Assembly (NCBI GenBank): GCA_021773215.1
Contig: JAJFKM010000025.1
Span: 36,161-100,160, forward strand
Origin: Gammaproteobacteria bacterium
GTDB lineage: Bacteria; Pseudomonadota; Gammaproteobacteria; Eutrophobiales; Eutrophobiaceae
Reading direction: 5' to 3'
DNA length: 64,000 nt
The notes under the pieces are model-generated. The model was not told the DNA's origin. It searched no databases and worked only from the letters and a program-made list of their open reading frames with translations. Positions 25,866 to 35,159 of the stretch are shown in pieces. Every line of letters begins with the position of its first letter. The stretch's first letter is position 1. Made by a program: the position numbers and the translations under genes.

Positions 25866-25912
25866 ACAGTTTTAATGCAGACCATTTTTTCTAAACCCGA
25901 ATCTCTCGTTCT

Positions 25913-27229
25913 ATGATTAAAGATAATCAGCATCGCGCCTTTTGGTTACTCGCTGGCCCAATGATTATTGCCAATGTCAGCATGGCCTTATTAGGTCTGG
26001 TTGATACAGCTGTGATTGGTCATTTAGACAGTGCCGTTTATTTAGGTGGTGTTGCGGTAGGTTCGGTTATCTTCGACTTTCTTTATTGGGGCATGGGCTT
26101 CCTACGCATGGGCACGACAGGGATTGTTGCTCAAGCACACGGTAAAGAAGACGCCACAGAGATAAGAACGCTATTAGTACAATCGATCCTAGTTGGATTA
26201 TCGATAGCAATATTCTTTCTACTCTTTCAAAACCCCATTATTAATTTTGGCATAACCTTACTCAAAGGTAGTGCCGATGTAAAACACTATGCTGAGGTGT
26301 ATTGCCGTTGGATGATCTGGGGCGCACCGGCCTTGATGATCTTGTTTTCAGTCAACGGCTGGTTGTTAGGCATGCAAAATGCGATGGCCAGTTTAAGGTT
26401 GGGCATAACAGTCAATGTAATCAATATTGTTTTAGACATCGTGTTTGTTGTGTACATGGATATGGATGTGCGCGGTGTGGCATTAGCCACCGTCATTGCA
26501 CAATACGCAGGCGTACTCTATGCCTTCTTTATTGTGAGGAAACAATTAAAAGGCCAAGCAGGAAAATGGGTAATTGCAGAAATCTTGCATCTCGAAAAGA
26601 TGAAGAATTTTATGCGTTTAAACAATGATATTTTTATCCGCACCATCTGCTTAATACTGGTCTTTGCATTTTTTACCCGTGAAGGCGCCACGCATGGCGA
26701 CTTAACCCTCGCAGCAAACTCTATCTTAATGAAATTTTATTTACTCATGGCCTTAGCGTTAGACGGTTTTAACCACGCTGCTGAAGCCTTGGTCGGCAAA
26801 GCCGTCGGCGCAAAGAGTAAAGACCTCTTTAATAAAGCCGTATCACTGGCTTTGAAATGGTCATTGGCCTTTGGTTTAGCCTTCACTGTATTTTATTGGT
26901 TAGCCGGTGAGCCATTAATCAATTTATTAACCGATATAACGTCAGTACGCGAAATCGCATTAGTCTATTTGCCGTGGATGATAGTCCTGCCGTTAATCTC
27001 AGTTTGGTGTTTTCTACTCGATGGCATCTTCATCGGTGCAACGCGCGGCCCAGAGATGCGTAATGCCATGTTGATCTGCACCTTCGTTTTCTTTTTGCCC
27101 ATCTGGTATGTGTTTCAGTTCTTGGAGAACCATGGGCTGTGGTTGGCGTTTACTGTATTCATAGCCGTACGTGGTGTGGTGTTAGGTGTTTATTACTATC
27201 GCGTTGAGCGTAGGGAAGGGTTTGTTTAA
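25913..27229 (+). CDS. dinF: MATE family efflux transporter (DinF-like)
   Basis: MATE proteins export cationic or organic compounds using Na+ or H+ gradients. The 438-residue protein has 12 hydrophobic segments in two similar halves. Typical parts are LLAGPMIIANVSMALLGLVD and TAVIGHLDSAVYLGGVAVGS in helix 1-2, GMGFLRMGTTGIVAQAHGK, and FNHAAEALVGKAVGAKSKD in the second half, as in DinF. The substrate is unknown. I saw no LexA box upstream, so SOS control as for E. coli dinF is not supported here. Confidence 0.92.
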   Translation: MIKDNQHRAFWLLAGPMIIANVSMALLGLVDTAVIGHLDSAVYLGGVAVGSVIFDFLYWGMGFLRMGTTGIVAQAHGKEDATEIRTLLVQSILVGLSIAIFFLLFQNPIINFGITLLKGSADVKHYAEVYCRWMIWGAPALMILFSVNGWLLGMQNAMASLRLGITVNVINIVLDIVFVVYMDMDVRGVALATVIAQYAGVLYAFFIVRKQLKGQAGKWVIAEILHLEKMKNFMRLNNDIFIRTICLILVFAFFTREGATHGDLTLAANSILMKFYLLMALALDGFNHAAEALVGKAVGAKSKDLFNKAVSLALKWSLAFGLAFTVFYWLAGEPLINLLTDITSVREIALVYLPWMIVLPLISVWCFLLDGIFIGATRGPEMRNAMLICTFVFFLPIWYVFQFLENHGLWLAFTVFIAVRGVVLGVYYYRVERREGFV

Positions 27230-27291
27230 TAAGACTTACTTGATATCTTTGATATTTAGTCACTATATTTATCAGGACAAGCCTACAAGTT

Positions 27292-27915
27292 TTAAATTGT
27301 TTTAATATCTTCCAATAAAATAACTTCACAAGAACGAGCTCCGGTATCTTCGCGAGTCATTGAGCTGGTCCATTTCCAACCATTCTCGCCATCGATGTGA
27401 ACTAGATATCCCATCAACTTCACAGTATCGCCGGACTGTATTAATTTCAGTTTTGCTTCAACCTCACTATTGCTGGGGATGAAGTGCATGTTTGCGCTAT
27501 TTGTTTCAATGTCTCGTCTTGGGATAGGGAATTCATCTGTGCGCCAGTGATACCAGCGATTAGATTGTGTGATAGTCAATTTGTCTAGCGTATCCGGGTT
27601 TGCCATTGGCCCCCAGCCTAGTGCTAGATCTACAGGCGAAAGTGCGGACTCGCGATCATGTCGATATCGTTCTGCACCAAGCACTCGACCAACCAGTTGA
27701 AAGTTGGCCAACGGTGTTATTTTGAATTTATCAAACTGGAATGATTGTTTAGATTTATTAATGTCTTTTTGTAGTGGTGATTTTTTAATAGATAAAGAAG
27801 AAGCATATTCAATGGGAAAGGACTCTGAGATATTTGAATCAATCGATACGGGACTACTACTTTGCCAATTGTAGATAAAACCAATGGCAACAATGATTAG
27901 TAATATTTTCCACAT
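27292..27915 (-). CDS. Conserved hypothetical protein with an N-terminal membrane anchor
   Basis: A short hydrophobic N-terminus (KILLIIVAIGFIYNW) anchors or exports a domain of about 180 residues. Residues 85-200 contain VGRVLGAERYRHDRESALSP, DLALGWGPMANPDTLDKLTI, NSANMHFIPSNSEVEAKL and VKLMGYLVHIDGENGWKWTS. I recall this pattern from an uncharacterised bacterial family but know no function. The two cysteine-poor halves give no catalytic clue. It follows the glutathionyl-hydroquinone reductase gene by 36 nt on the same strand. Confidence 0.75.
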   Translation of the reverse strand: MWKILLIIVAIGFIYNWQSSSPVSIDSNISESFPIEYASSLSIKKSPLQKDINKSKQSFQFDKFKITPLANFQLVGRVLGAERYRHDRESALSPVDLALGWGPMANPDTLDKLTITQSNRWYHWRTDEFPIPRRDIETNSANMHFIPSNSEVEAKLKLIQSGDTVKLMGYLVHIDGENGWKWTSSMTREDTGARSCEVILLEDIKTI

Positions 27916-27951
27916 AACGGGTAAACCTATTAATTAATTTTATTACAGAAG

Positions 27952-28872
27952 TTATGTATTGACAGTAACTGCAACGGCAACACCAGAGCGCGGATTAACT
28001 TCCGGACCAAGGGGTGTAAACTTTCCTTCTGTTGGTTGGTTCCACGCCAAGAAATAGCCATCCTTAACAGCTTGTATATCTAATGTGCCACCGAATGCCG
28101 ATATCTCCCCGAGACGCGCCATATAGTCCGTAATGTTTGGATAGTCTCGTATGAAGTGTTTATTTAAACGGTAGAGTGAATGATAAGCCGCATCGAAACG
28201 TGCTATATGCGGATAGGCATGTACATCTGCAAGTGTCAGATTATCTCCTGTAATATAAGCACCCGTCTCACTGAGTCTTTTATCAAGCTTTGTTAAACAT
28301 GCAAAGACCTTTCCAAAATAGGATTGGTAAGTTTGTTGATACTTTGCGAAGCCTGCACGATAGATAGGTGTGATCAATTCATCAGCCAATTCAGTGATCA
28401 GCGTGTCTATCAATAACTTTTTATCTTTTGGATAAAGTGTTTTGTGTTCGAAGTATTGTGTTGCAACCTCATCTAACTGACAAATTATTTCTGATGATTC
28501 ATTATTAACAATGGTATTAGTCTTCGTATCAAACAAGACTGGTACTGAAGCACGACCGATATAAGCTGGTGCTGCTAGTTTATAGATACCAGGGAGTCTA
28601 TTTATGTCAACAATAGGACTAGTTGCGCTATCTGCACTTTCATAACGAACGCCAATGTCCCAACCGTGTTCTGTTTGGACTGCGCCGGCGATGGTGAGAC
28701 CAATATGATATGTCAGCCCGGTTAAGGAACGCATGATTTCAGTACGGTGAGCAAAGGGACATACCTTTGAGGTGTATAACCAATAGCGGCCTTTTTCGAA
28801 CGGATAGTCTTTACTGCCTAATTCGTTATGGAATGAGGTTGTTTCTACATGACAAATTTCATTGGCACTCAT
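27952..28872 (-). CDS. yqjG: Glutathionyl-hydroquinone reductase (YqjG/Xi-class glutathione transferase)
   Basis: Xi-class enzymes reduce glutathionyl-hydroquinones to hydroquinones with glutathione. The 306-residue protein has GRYWLYTSKVCPFAHRTEIM (about residues 27-46), whose Cys is the catalytic residue, then a thioredoxin-like region with ASVPVLFDTKTNTIVNNESS and a helical domain (GDNLTLADVHAYPHIARFDA). The family more often has CPWAHR; Phe replaces Trp here. Nitroreductase and azoreductase genes nearby suggest a loose redox/xenobiotic neighbourhood. Confidence 0.88.
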   Translation of the reverse strand: MSANEICHVETTSFHNELGSKDYPFEKGRYWLYTSKVCPFAHRTEIMRSLTGLTYHIGLTIAGAVQTEHGWDIGVRYESADSATSPIVDINRLPGIYKLAAPAYIGRASVPVLFDTKTNTIVNNESSEIICQLDEVATQYFEHKTLYPKDKKLLIDTLITELADELITPIYRAGFAKYQQTYQSYFGKVFACLTKLDKRLSETGAYITGDNLTLADVHAYPHIARFDAAYHSLYRLNKHFIRDYPNITDYMARLGEISAFGGTLDIQAVKDGYFLAWNQPTEGKFTPLGPEVNPRSGVAVAVTVNT

Positions 28873-28938
28873 TAATTTAACTCCATTACCGTTATTAACG
28901 GTTTTTGTATCTTACTTCTTTATTAGACTTTGGCATGT

Positions 28939-29349
28939 CTATTCTTCTTTTGGTATCCGGGTAAACCGAATTATCTCCCTTCGATTCCGTTTCGTTGGTC
29001 TGCCAATCGTTTTAGGAAAGGAGGCCGCATCCGCTTTTATTTGTTTTGAGAGGTTTTCGCGTGTCGTGATGCTGTCTTCGTCTTCTTCATATAACGAAGC
29101 GAGCTGGGTTGCAGAAACACGGTTGTTGATCAGCTTCCGAACGGAAATAGTCCATTGATAGGGTGTCTTGCGTATTTCTACTTTATCACCGGGCTTGATA
29201 GTTTTAGCTGCCTTGATGGCCTGGTCATTCACCTGCACCTTGTGGCCTTTGATTGCCGCAGCGGCAAGGGCGCGCGTTTTATAAAAGCGGGTACACCAGA
29301 GCCATTTGTCCAGACGCATTGATTCCAGCGGTTCGTTTTGCCTAGCCAC
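28939..29349 (-). CDS. hslR: Heat shock protein 15 (Hsp15), S4 RNA-binding protein
   Basis: Hsp15 binds 50S subunits that still carry a nascent chain with tRNA and helps recycle them. The 136-residue protein opens with the S4 domain MRLDKWLWCTRFYKTRALAA (residues 11-30), then GHKVQVNDQAIKAAKTIKPG and a basic C-terminal tail (GRPTKRNRREIIRF). It is divergent from moaB and lies 66 nt upstream of yqjG on the same strand. Confidence 0.93.
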   Translation of the reverse strand: MARQNEPLESMRLDKWLWCTRFYKTRALAAAAIKGHKVQVNDQAIKAAKTIKPGDKVEIRKTPYQWTISVRKLINNRVSATQLASLYEEDEDSITTRENLSKQIKADAASFPKTIGRPTKRNRREIIRFTRIPKEE

Positions 29350-29400
29350 AGTATTTTACCTGCATTATGATTACGACATTAAAAATGGATAGTGAATATT

Positions 29401-29931
29401 ATGACTGAAAAGAAATCTGAAAGAGAGTTTATTCCGCTAAATATTACTGTGCTAACTATTTCTGATTCCAGAACGGAAGAGACAGATACATCAGGCCAAC
29501 GGCTCATTGACTTGCTTGAACGTCAGGGACACGAACTTCATGAGAAAAAAATTGTGCCAGATGACAAATATGCAATCCGTGCTGAAGTGTCGCGCTGGAT
29601 AGCGGATGAAGATGTTCACGTTGTGTTAACCACAGGTGGCACCGGTGTCACTGGTCGTGACGGCACACCAGAAGCAGTGAGTGTGTTATTCGATAAAACG
29701 CTTGATGGTTTTGGCGAAACCTTTCGTGCGATTTCATATCAACAGATTAAGACATCGACGATTCAGTCGCGTGCGATTGCCGGGGTTGCGAACGGCACGT
29801 ATATTTTTTCTATGCCCGGTTCAATGGGCGCTTGCGCTACGGCATGGGATGAGTTGATTCGGATGCAATTGGACTATCGAACTCGCCCCTGCAATCTGGT
29901 TGAATTGATGCCGAGATTAAGAGAGAAGTAA
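29401..29931 (+). CDS. moaB: Molybdopterin adenylyltransferase-family protein MoaB
   Basis: MoaB/Mog proteins adenylylate molybdopterin before metal insertion by MoeA. The 176-residue protein has EFIPLNITVLTISDSRTEE (start of the domain, as in E. coli MoaB), TDTSGQRLIDLLERQGHEL, VVLTTGGTGVTGRDGTPEAV and FSMPGSMGACATAWDELI. The ATG at 29401 is preferred to a GTG at 29392 because it matches family N-termini. It stands apart from the other Moco genes by more than 20 kb, divergent from hslR. In organisms lacking Mog, MoaB can do the adenylylation. Confidence 0.94.
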   Translation: MTEKKSEREFIPLNITVLTISDSRTEETDTSGQRLIDLLERQGHELHEKKIVPDDKYAIRAEVSRWIADEDVHVVLTTGGTGVTGRDGTPEAVSVLFDKTLDGFGETFRAISYQQIKTSTIQSRAIAGVANGTYIFSMPGSMGACATAWDELIRMQLDYRTRPCNLVELMPRLREK

Positions 29932-29947
29932 TAGATTTAATAAAACT

Positions 29948-30955
29948 CTATTCTTCCAGAGTACCTAGGCTGGGGATCTCGAAGTAGACAAGTAGAGTGC
30001 GCTGAAAAATATTATCATTGTCATCGCTGATCATAAAAAATCGATTGTCTTTATGCCAGGTGATGCCTTCAAAGTTTTCATTAAAGTAACTGGCAGAAGG
30101 GTTTAGTTTTGATATTTGTTCCTCCTGTATTGAATCCGAGTCAAGTGTGATCAAATGTAGCACACTGCTTATGCCAGCAAAAACATTAGTGTATATGCGT
30201 TCTAATGCAACAAGGCGGTTATCAGGCAGTGTGGTTAGCCCGACTAAAGATCCATGATCTGCGCTTTCAGGTTTGAAATGCCATACATCATTATTGATTG
30301 TATGTAGTGATAGGCCAATACCACTCGGTTTTTTTAGAGGCCGCTCGGGCCCTGTAATTATCTTGAGTTTTGGATGAAGTGTGATCGCTTCTAATGACTT
30401 ATTGGCGCCAGCATAATTTTTGATATCTTTTAAATTGTTGGCGAGCGGGTATTGCGAAATATGTTTTCCTTCAGTAGTAAATTTAATAATCCTGGGTTTG
30501 CGTTCAAAGCTAATAATTAATTCTGTATCACCATCAATTTCATTTTTAGCATTGTCCAATGCCAGGCCTTCACTATCAGAAAACTTATGTTTTAGCTTTT
30601 TACCATTTTTATCTTTTAAGAAATGATAAGAATTGAGAGTAATATCCACTAATCTGTCATTTTCAAAAATTGGCGTCGTGTGAATTATGTAACTTCGATC
30701 AGAAAGAATGATTAGCTGTTTTTGATCGTGATCCCATGCCAATCCGGAAAATTCCATAAGCGGGAAATCAGAGCCTGCATTCTGCTTAAGTTGGACTACA
30801 CCCAAAACTTTAAAATTATTTTGCTCAAGTTGTTGTAATTGGCTCTTCGGCAAATCAATAGCATCACCAATGTCTCGTTCTGCTGAGGCATGGCTGAGAT
30901 ATGTTAAGCAGATAAATAATAAAATTATCCTGCCCAATTCCTTTAATAAAATCAT
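29948..30955 (-). CDS. Exported esterase-like/phytase-like beta-propeller protein
   Basis: A signal peptide (about residues 1-25, ending LSHASA) precedes a domain resembling the family named esterase-like activity of phytase. Supporting parts are FSGLAWDHDQKQLIILSDRS (about residues 69-88), KFSDSEGLALDNAKN, YAGANKSLEAITLHP, LTTLPDNRLVALERIY and FEGITWHKDNRFFMISDDND, which recur as blades of a propeller. The protein is likely periplasmic. The biochemical activity of the family is poorly tested, so phosphatase activity is only a guess. It is convergent with moaB and divergent from the RND adaptor. Confidence 0.75.
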   Translation of the reverse strand: MILLKELGRIILLFICLTYLSHASAERDIGDAIDLPKSQLQQLEQNNFKVLGVVQLKQNAGSDFPLMEFSGLAWDHDQKQLIILSDRSYIIHTTPIFENDRLVDITLNSYHFLKDKNGKKLKHKFSDSEGLALDNAKNEIDGDTELIISFERKPRIIKFTTEGKHISQYPLANNLKDIKNYAGANKSLEAITLHPKLKIITGPERPLKKPSGIGLSLHTINNDVWHFKPESADHGSLVGLTTLPDNRLVALERIYTNVFAGISSVLHLITLDSDSIQEEQISKLNPSASYFNENFEGITWHKDNRFFMISDDNDNIFQRTLLVYFEIPSLGTLEE

Positions 30956-30990
30956 ATAATGGCGTGAATCTTTAGATAATTAACAGTCAA

Positions 30991-32088
30991 ATGAATGAGA
31001 TACATATGTTCTACCGGATTAGCAAGAATAATATGATAAATAAAATATTTTACCTTCTCTTATTTCAATTAGCCGCTTTACCTTCATTAGTCTGTGCAGG
31101 TGGTGGCATGCCCGCTGCTATTGTGCAGGTGGAGGGGGCCGTTAATATAGAAATCGCCCCGGTTGTCTGGGTGACAGGTACTGTTATTGGCCGTTTCGAC
31201 TCAAAGATTGCTGCCGAGGTTGAAGGTACTCTGGAAACGGTTCTCGAAGTTGGCGATCGTATAAACAAACATGATGTCATCGCAAAAGTTGATGATACAA
31301 CATATCACCTTGCATTGAATGAAATTCAAACTGAAGTTAAGCCGATTGAAACTATGGTTGAGTTTTTTCGACGTGAATCAGAACGACTTGAAAAATTGGC
31401 CAAAAAAAATAATGCGGCAAAAAATCAACTTGATCAAACTCAAACTAGTCGAGATGAGGCGTTAGCAAAAATACGAGTAGTTAAAGCAAGGTTGGCGATG
31501 GCGCGAGATGACCTTAATCGAACGACTGTTCGTGCTCCCTTTACAGGCATGGTGATCGAACGTTTCAAGTCACCCGGAGAAAGAGTTGATGCGGGCGATC
31601 AGATAGTCCGCATAATCGATACTGAACGAGTTGAAGTTCAAGCTCGAATTCAGCAAGTGTCTTACCCTCATGTGAAAAGCGGTGATCAGATAAAGATTAA
31701 AGGACCCTCAGGAGAAGTTGACGGTCTTGTCCGAACAGTGATTCCGGTTGGTGATGATATTTCAAGGCTTTATGAAATTAGAGTTGAATTTGACAATAGT
31801 AATTGGCCAGCAGGCACTGCCGTTGAAATAGCAACACCAATAAAAAATAAACAACACGTTATTGCAGTTTCGCGCGATGCTCTGGTTATTCGGCAGACGG
31901 GTGTTGTTGTCTATAGAATAAATGGTGAAGATAAAGCCGAGCTAGTTCCGGTAACGACAGGCATATCAAATTCATCGCATATTCAAGTTATTGGCAATGT
32001 AAAAGAAAACGATAAGATCGTTGTTCGTGGTAATGAACGGTTACGTCCAGGTCAAACAGTACAGATAGTTGCTGGGTCAGATAGATAG
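30991..32088 (+). CDS. RND efflux periplasmic adaptor subunit (HlyD/MFP family)
   Basis: The adaptor joins the inner-membrane RND pump to an outer-membrane channel. After a signal sequence (KIFYLLLFQLAALPSLVCAG) come a beta-barrel/lipoyl half (DSKIAAEVEGTLETVLEVGD), a helical hairpin (about residues 110-165), the second lipoyl half (TVRAPFTGMVIERFKSPGE) and the membrane-proximal domain. Starts at 30991, 31006 or 31033 are all possible; the last gives the cleanest signal peptide. The GTG of the pump gene overlaps its stop by 1 nt. No outer-membrane channel gene is adjacent. Confidence 0.9.
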   Translation: MNEIHMFYRISKNNMINKIFYLLLFQLAALPSLVCAGGGMPAAIVQVEGAVNIEIAPVVWVTGTVIGRFDSKIAAEVEGTLETVLEVGDRINKHDVIAKVDDTTYHLALNEIQTEVKPIETMVEFFRRESERLEKLAKKNNAAKNQLDQTQTSRDEALAKIRVVKARLAMARDDLNRTTVRAPFTGMVIERFKSPGERVDAGDQIVRIIDTERVEVQARIQQVSYPHVKSGDQIKIKGPSGEVDGLVRTVIPVGDDISRLYEIRVEFDNSNWPAGTAVEIATPIKNKQHVIAVSRDALVIRQTGVVVYRINGEDKAELVPVTTGISNSSHIQVIGNVKENDKIVVRGNERLRPGQTVQIVAGSDR

Positions 32089-35000
32089 TGAATATCACCC
32101 GTGCATCTCTGGCTAATCCTGTAGCCTTACTGGTTGCTATAATTCTATTATTAATTTTTGGTTTAATAAGCCTGTCACGCCTGCCTATACAGTTAACGCC
32201 AGAACTTGAAGAACCAGAAATAACTATTAAAACACCATGGCGCACTGCCGCACCGAATGAAGTTGAAGCAGAAATTCTCGAGCCACAAGAAGACGTGTTA
32301 AGAGGTCTGCCCGGATTAACAGAGATTCGCGCAACAGCATACGAAGGTCGAGGCGAGATCAACCTGACTTTTACTGTTGGTATGGATATGCGCAGAGCAT
32401 TAGTCGAAGTCATGAACCGTTTGAATCAAGTTTCAGATTATCCTGATGATGCTGATGAGCCATTAATTAGTTCGGTAGGTGAAGATGCGAGGGCCATAGC
32501 CTGGTTCATGATTAAAACAACTGGCGATAATCAACAATCAATTGAGACCTATAAAGATTTTGTAGAGGAGGTCGTGCAGTCACGTTTTGAGCGTATCCCA
32601 GGAGTTGCTCGATCCGAAGTCATTGGAGGTGGCGATAGAGAATTACGTATTACATTTGACCCCTACAAGGTTGCCAATCTGGGTATTCAATTGGATCAAG
32701 TCATGCAACTTGCGGGAACCAGTAAAGATGTATCTGGTGGTCTTTCTGATGTAGGTAAACGTGAGTACAGTATTCGTTTTGCAGGAAAGTATGAAGCATC
32801 TGATCTTGGGGAGATGATTTTAGAGTGGCGCGATGGACGACCGATCTATTTACGAGATGTAGCAACCATTGAGAATCGTTTTACTGATAAGAATAGCTTT
32901 GTCTTGACTAAAGGTTCGTTGTCTATTGCAATTAATGCACAACGTGAATCGGGTGTTAATGTACTTGAAGTAATGGCTGGGCTACATGAGGCGGTAAAAG
33001 AATTAAATGAAGGGCCGTTAAAGCGTAATAAATTATCAATTGAACAAGTCTATGATGAAACAGAATACATTCATCGATCTATCGAAATGCTCAAGAATAA
33101 TCTGGGCTTGGGAGTTGGGCTTGCCGTTGTAATTTTATTTCTCTTTCTGCTGAAGTTTCCAGCTACTCTTATTGTTGCTGCATCGATCCCAATTTGTATG
33201 GTCGCAAGTTTTAGTGTTATGGAACTAACTGGGCGAACGATTAATATCATCTCGTTAGCGGGTCTTGCCTTTGCAGTTGGTATGGTACTCGATGCATCAA
33301 TTGTTATTCTTGAAAATATTATTAGATTACGCGAAAAAGGCTTGTCTGCGGAAGAAGCTTCAATAGAAGGCACTAGTCAGGTTTGGGGTGCATTATTAGC
33401 GTCTACTGCTACGACAATAGCTATATTTTTGCCGGTTGTCTTTTTACGTGATGAAGTAGGTCAATTGTTTTCTGATCTTGCTATAACTATTACAGCTGCT
33501 ATTACCTTTTCATTACTAACAGCAGTTACGGTTGTGCCGACCGCGGCCAAACTATTTCTTGCGCGAAAAAAATTTACCGATCCTTATCAACGACTTTGGA
33601 AACTATTGTGCAAGTTAATTATGTCGCTTACTGATACTTGGTTGCGACGAGCCTTTTGGATCATTGTATTAATTTCTGTACCAGCGGCGGTTATGTATTT
33701 ATTAAACCCAGAGAAGGATTACTTGCCAGATGGTAATCGAAATTTGACCTATGCTTTTATACTGCCACCACCAGGGACAAATATTGAAACACTTGAAAAA
33801 GAACTAGGTGAAATCGTTGCAGCTAGAATGAAGCCGCATACGGACGAGGTAAAAGAACCTTATGTTAAACATTATTTCTTTGTTGCATTTTCTCGCGGTG
33901 TTTTTATGGGCGCACGCGCAAAATATGACAAAGATGTTGAAAAACTTGTGCCATTAATAAACTCAGTTGTTCAGGGTTTTCCCGATTCAATTGCATTTGC
34001 CAAGCAAGCGTCGTTGTTTGGTAATTTTGGTTCAGGAAGAACAATTGATATGAATATTCAATCAAAAGATTTAACTTCGCTAATGGCGTCAGCTTTGCAG
34101 GCTTTTATTTCCATAACTTCAATATATCCGAATACTAGGCCACGTCCTGGACTAGATTTAGCTCAGCCTGAATTAAGATTAATCCCCAATGAACGACGTA
34201 TTGCTGAGGCAGGATGGGATCGATCTATCGTCGCTGCATTGTCCCAAACATTAGGAGATGGACGGTTTGTTGGAGATTATTTTGATGGGGAAGAAACCAT
34301 TGATATTATCTTACGTTCTAAAAAATGGAATACGCCGGAAGAACTAGAAAGCTTTCCGTTTATGACAGCCAATGCCGGTGTCTTGCCATTAAATGAGCTA
34401 GTTGATGTTGTCAGGACTGCTGGACCAGAGCAAATTAGACGTATTAATCGACGCAGAACAGTAACATTGGAGATTGCGCCGCCTGCTGAGGTGAGTTTGG
34501 AAGAAGCGCTAGAGAGAATCAAGACAGAAATAGAGCCGAAAATTCTCGCTAGCCTACCGGATGACGGCGACATTCAATATGGTGGTGTTGCGGATAAACT
34601 AACATCTGCATTGGAAAATATGATTGGCAGCTTTCTATTAGCAATAACAATCCTATACTTATTAATGAGTGCCATGTTCAGCTCATTTAGAGATAGTTTG
34701 TTAGTTATGCTTTCTATTCCTTTGGCAACTTTTGGAGGCGTCTTGGCATTGTATATTATTAATTTAGTTAGTTTTCAAAGCATGGACCTACTGACTATGA
34801 TCGGGTTTATTATTTTGCTTGGTTTAGTCGTAAATAATGCAATTTTATTAGTACATCAGGCACGTACTGCCGAACGAGCCGGGCAGTCCAGGAAAGATGC
34901 CGTTGAAGAAGCTGTTCTGTTGAGATTACGTCCTATTATGATGAGTACGATGACGAGTATATTTGGCATGTTACCACTGCTTTTAATTCCAGGAGCCGGA

Positions 35001-35126
35001 ACGGAGTTATATCGTGGATTAGCTGGAGTCATTGTTGGCGGCATGATGGTAAGTACATTTTTTACACTAATATTATTGCCAAGTTTGTTACGAATTGGTG
35101 AATCTAAGCGTGTTGTTACGAGCTAA
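32088..35126 (+). CDS. RND-family efflux pump permease (AcrB-like)
   Basis: The 1012-residue protein has the RND plan: one N-terminal helix, a large porter/docking loop, six helices, a second loop and five more helices. Helix 4 reads GMVLDASIVILENI, keeping only one of the two AcrB relay aspartates. Helix 10 reads GLVVNNAILLVHQA, with Asn where AcrB has Lys940. Proton-relay differences of this kind occur in some RND subgroups, so the pump may be active with a modified relay. Substrate unknown. It starts at a GTG overlapping the adaptor stop (TAGTG), indicating coupled translation. Confidence 0.92.
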   Translation: MNITRASLANPVALLVAIILLLIFGLISLSRLPIQLTPELEEPEITIKTPWRTAAPNEVEAEILEPQEDVLRGLPGLTEIRATAYEGRGEINLTFTVGMDMRRALVEVMNRLNQVSDYPDDADEPLISSVGEDARAIAWFMIKTTGDNQQSIETYKDFVEEVVQSRFERIPGVARSEVIGGGDRELRITFDPYKVANLGIQLDQVMQLAGTSKDVSGGLSDVGKREYSIRFAGKYEASDLGEMILEWRDGRPIYLRDVATIENRFTDKNSFVLTKGSLSIAINAQRESGVNVLEVMAGLHEAVKELNEGPLKRNKLSIEQVYDETEYIHRSIEMLKNNLGLGVGLAVVILFLFLLKFPATLIVAASIPICMVASFSVMELTGRTINIISLAGLAFAVGMVLDASIVILENIIRLREKGLSAEEASIEGTSQVWGALLASTATTIAIFLPVVFLRDEVGQLFSDLAITITAAITFSLLTAVTVVPTAAKLFLARKKFTDPYQRLWKLLCKLIMSLTDTWLRRAFWIIVLISVPAAVMYLLNPEKDYLPDGNRNLTYAFILPPPGTNIETLEKELGEIVAARMKPHTDEVKEPYVKHYFFVAFSRGVFMGARAKYDKDVEKLVPLINSVVQGFPDSIAFAKQASLFGNFGSGRTIDMNIQSKDLTSLMASALQAFISITSIYPNTRPRPGLDLAQPELRLIPNERRIAEAGWDRSIVAALSQTLGDGRFVGDYFDGEETIDIILRSKKWNTPEELESFPFMTANAGVLPLNELVDVVRTAGPEQIRRINRRRTVTLEIAPPAEVSLEEALERIKTEIEPKILASLPDDGDIQYGGVADKLTSALENMIGSFLLAITILYLLMSAMFSSFRDSLLVMLSIPLATFGGVLALYIINLVSFQSMDLLTMIGFIILLGLVVNNAILLVHQARTAERAGQSRKDAVEEAVLLRLRPIMMSTMTSIFGMLPLLLIPGAGTELYRGLAGVIVGGMMVSTFFTLILLPSLLRIGESKRVVTS

Positions 35127-35159
35127 GAAGACTATTATTACTAGTATGATGTTTTTAGA

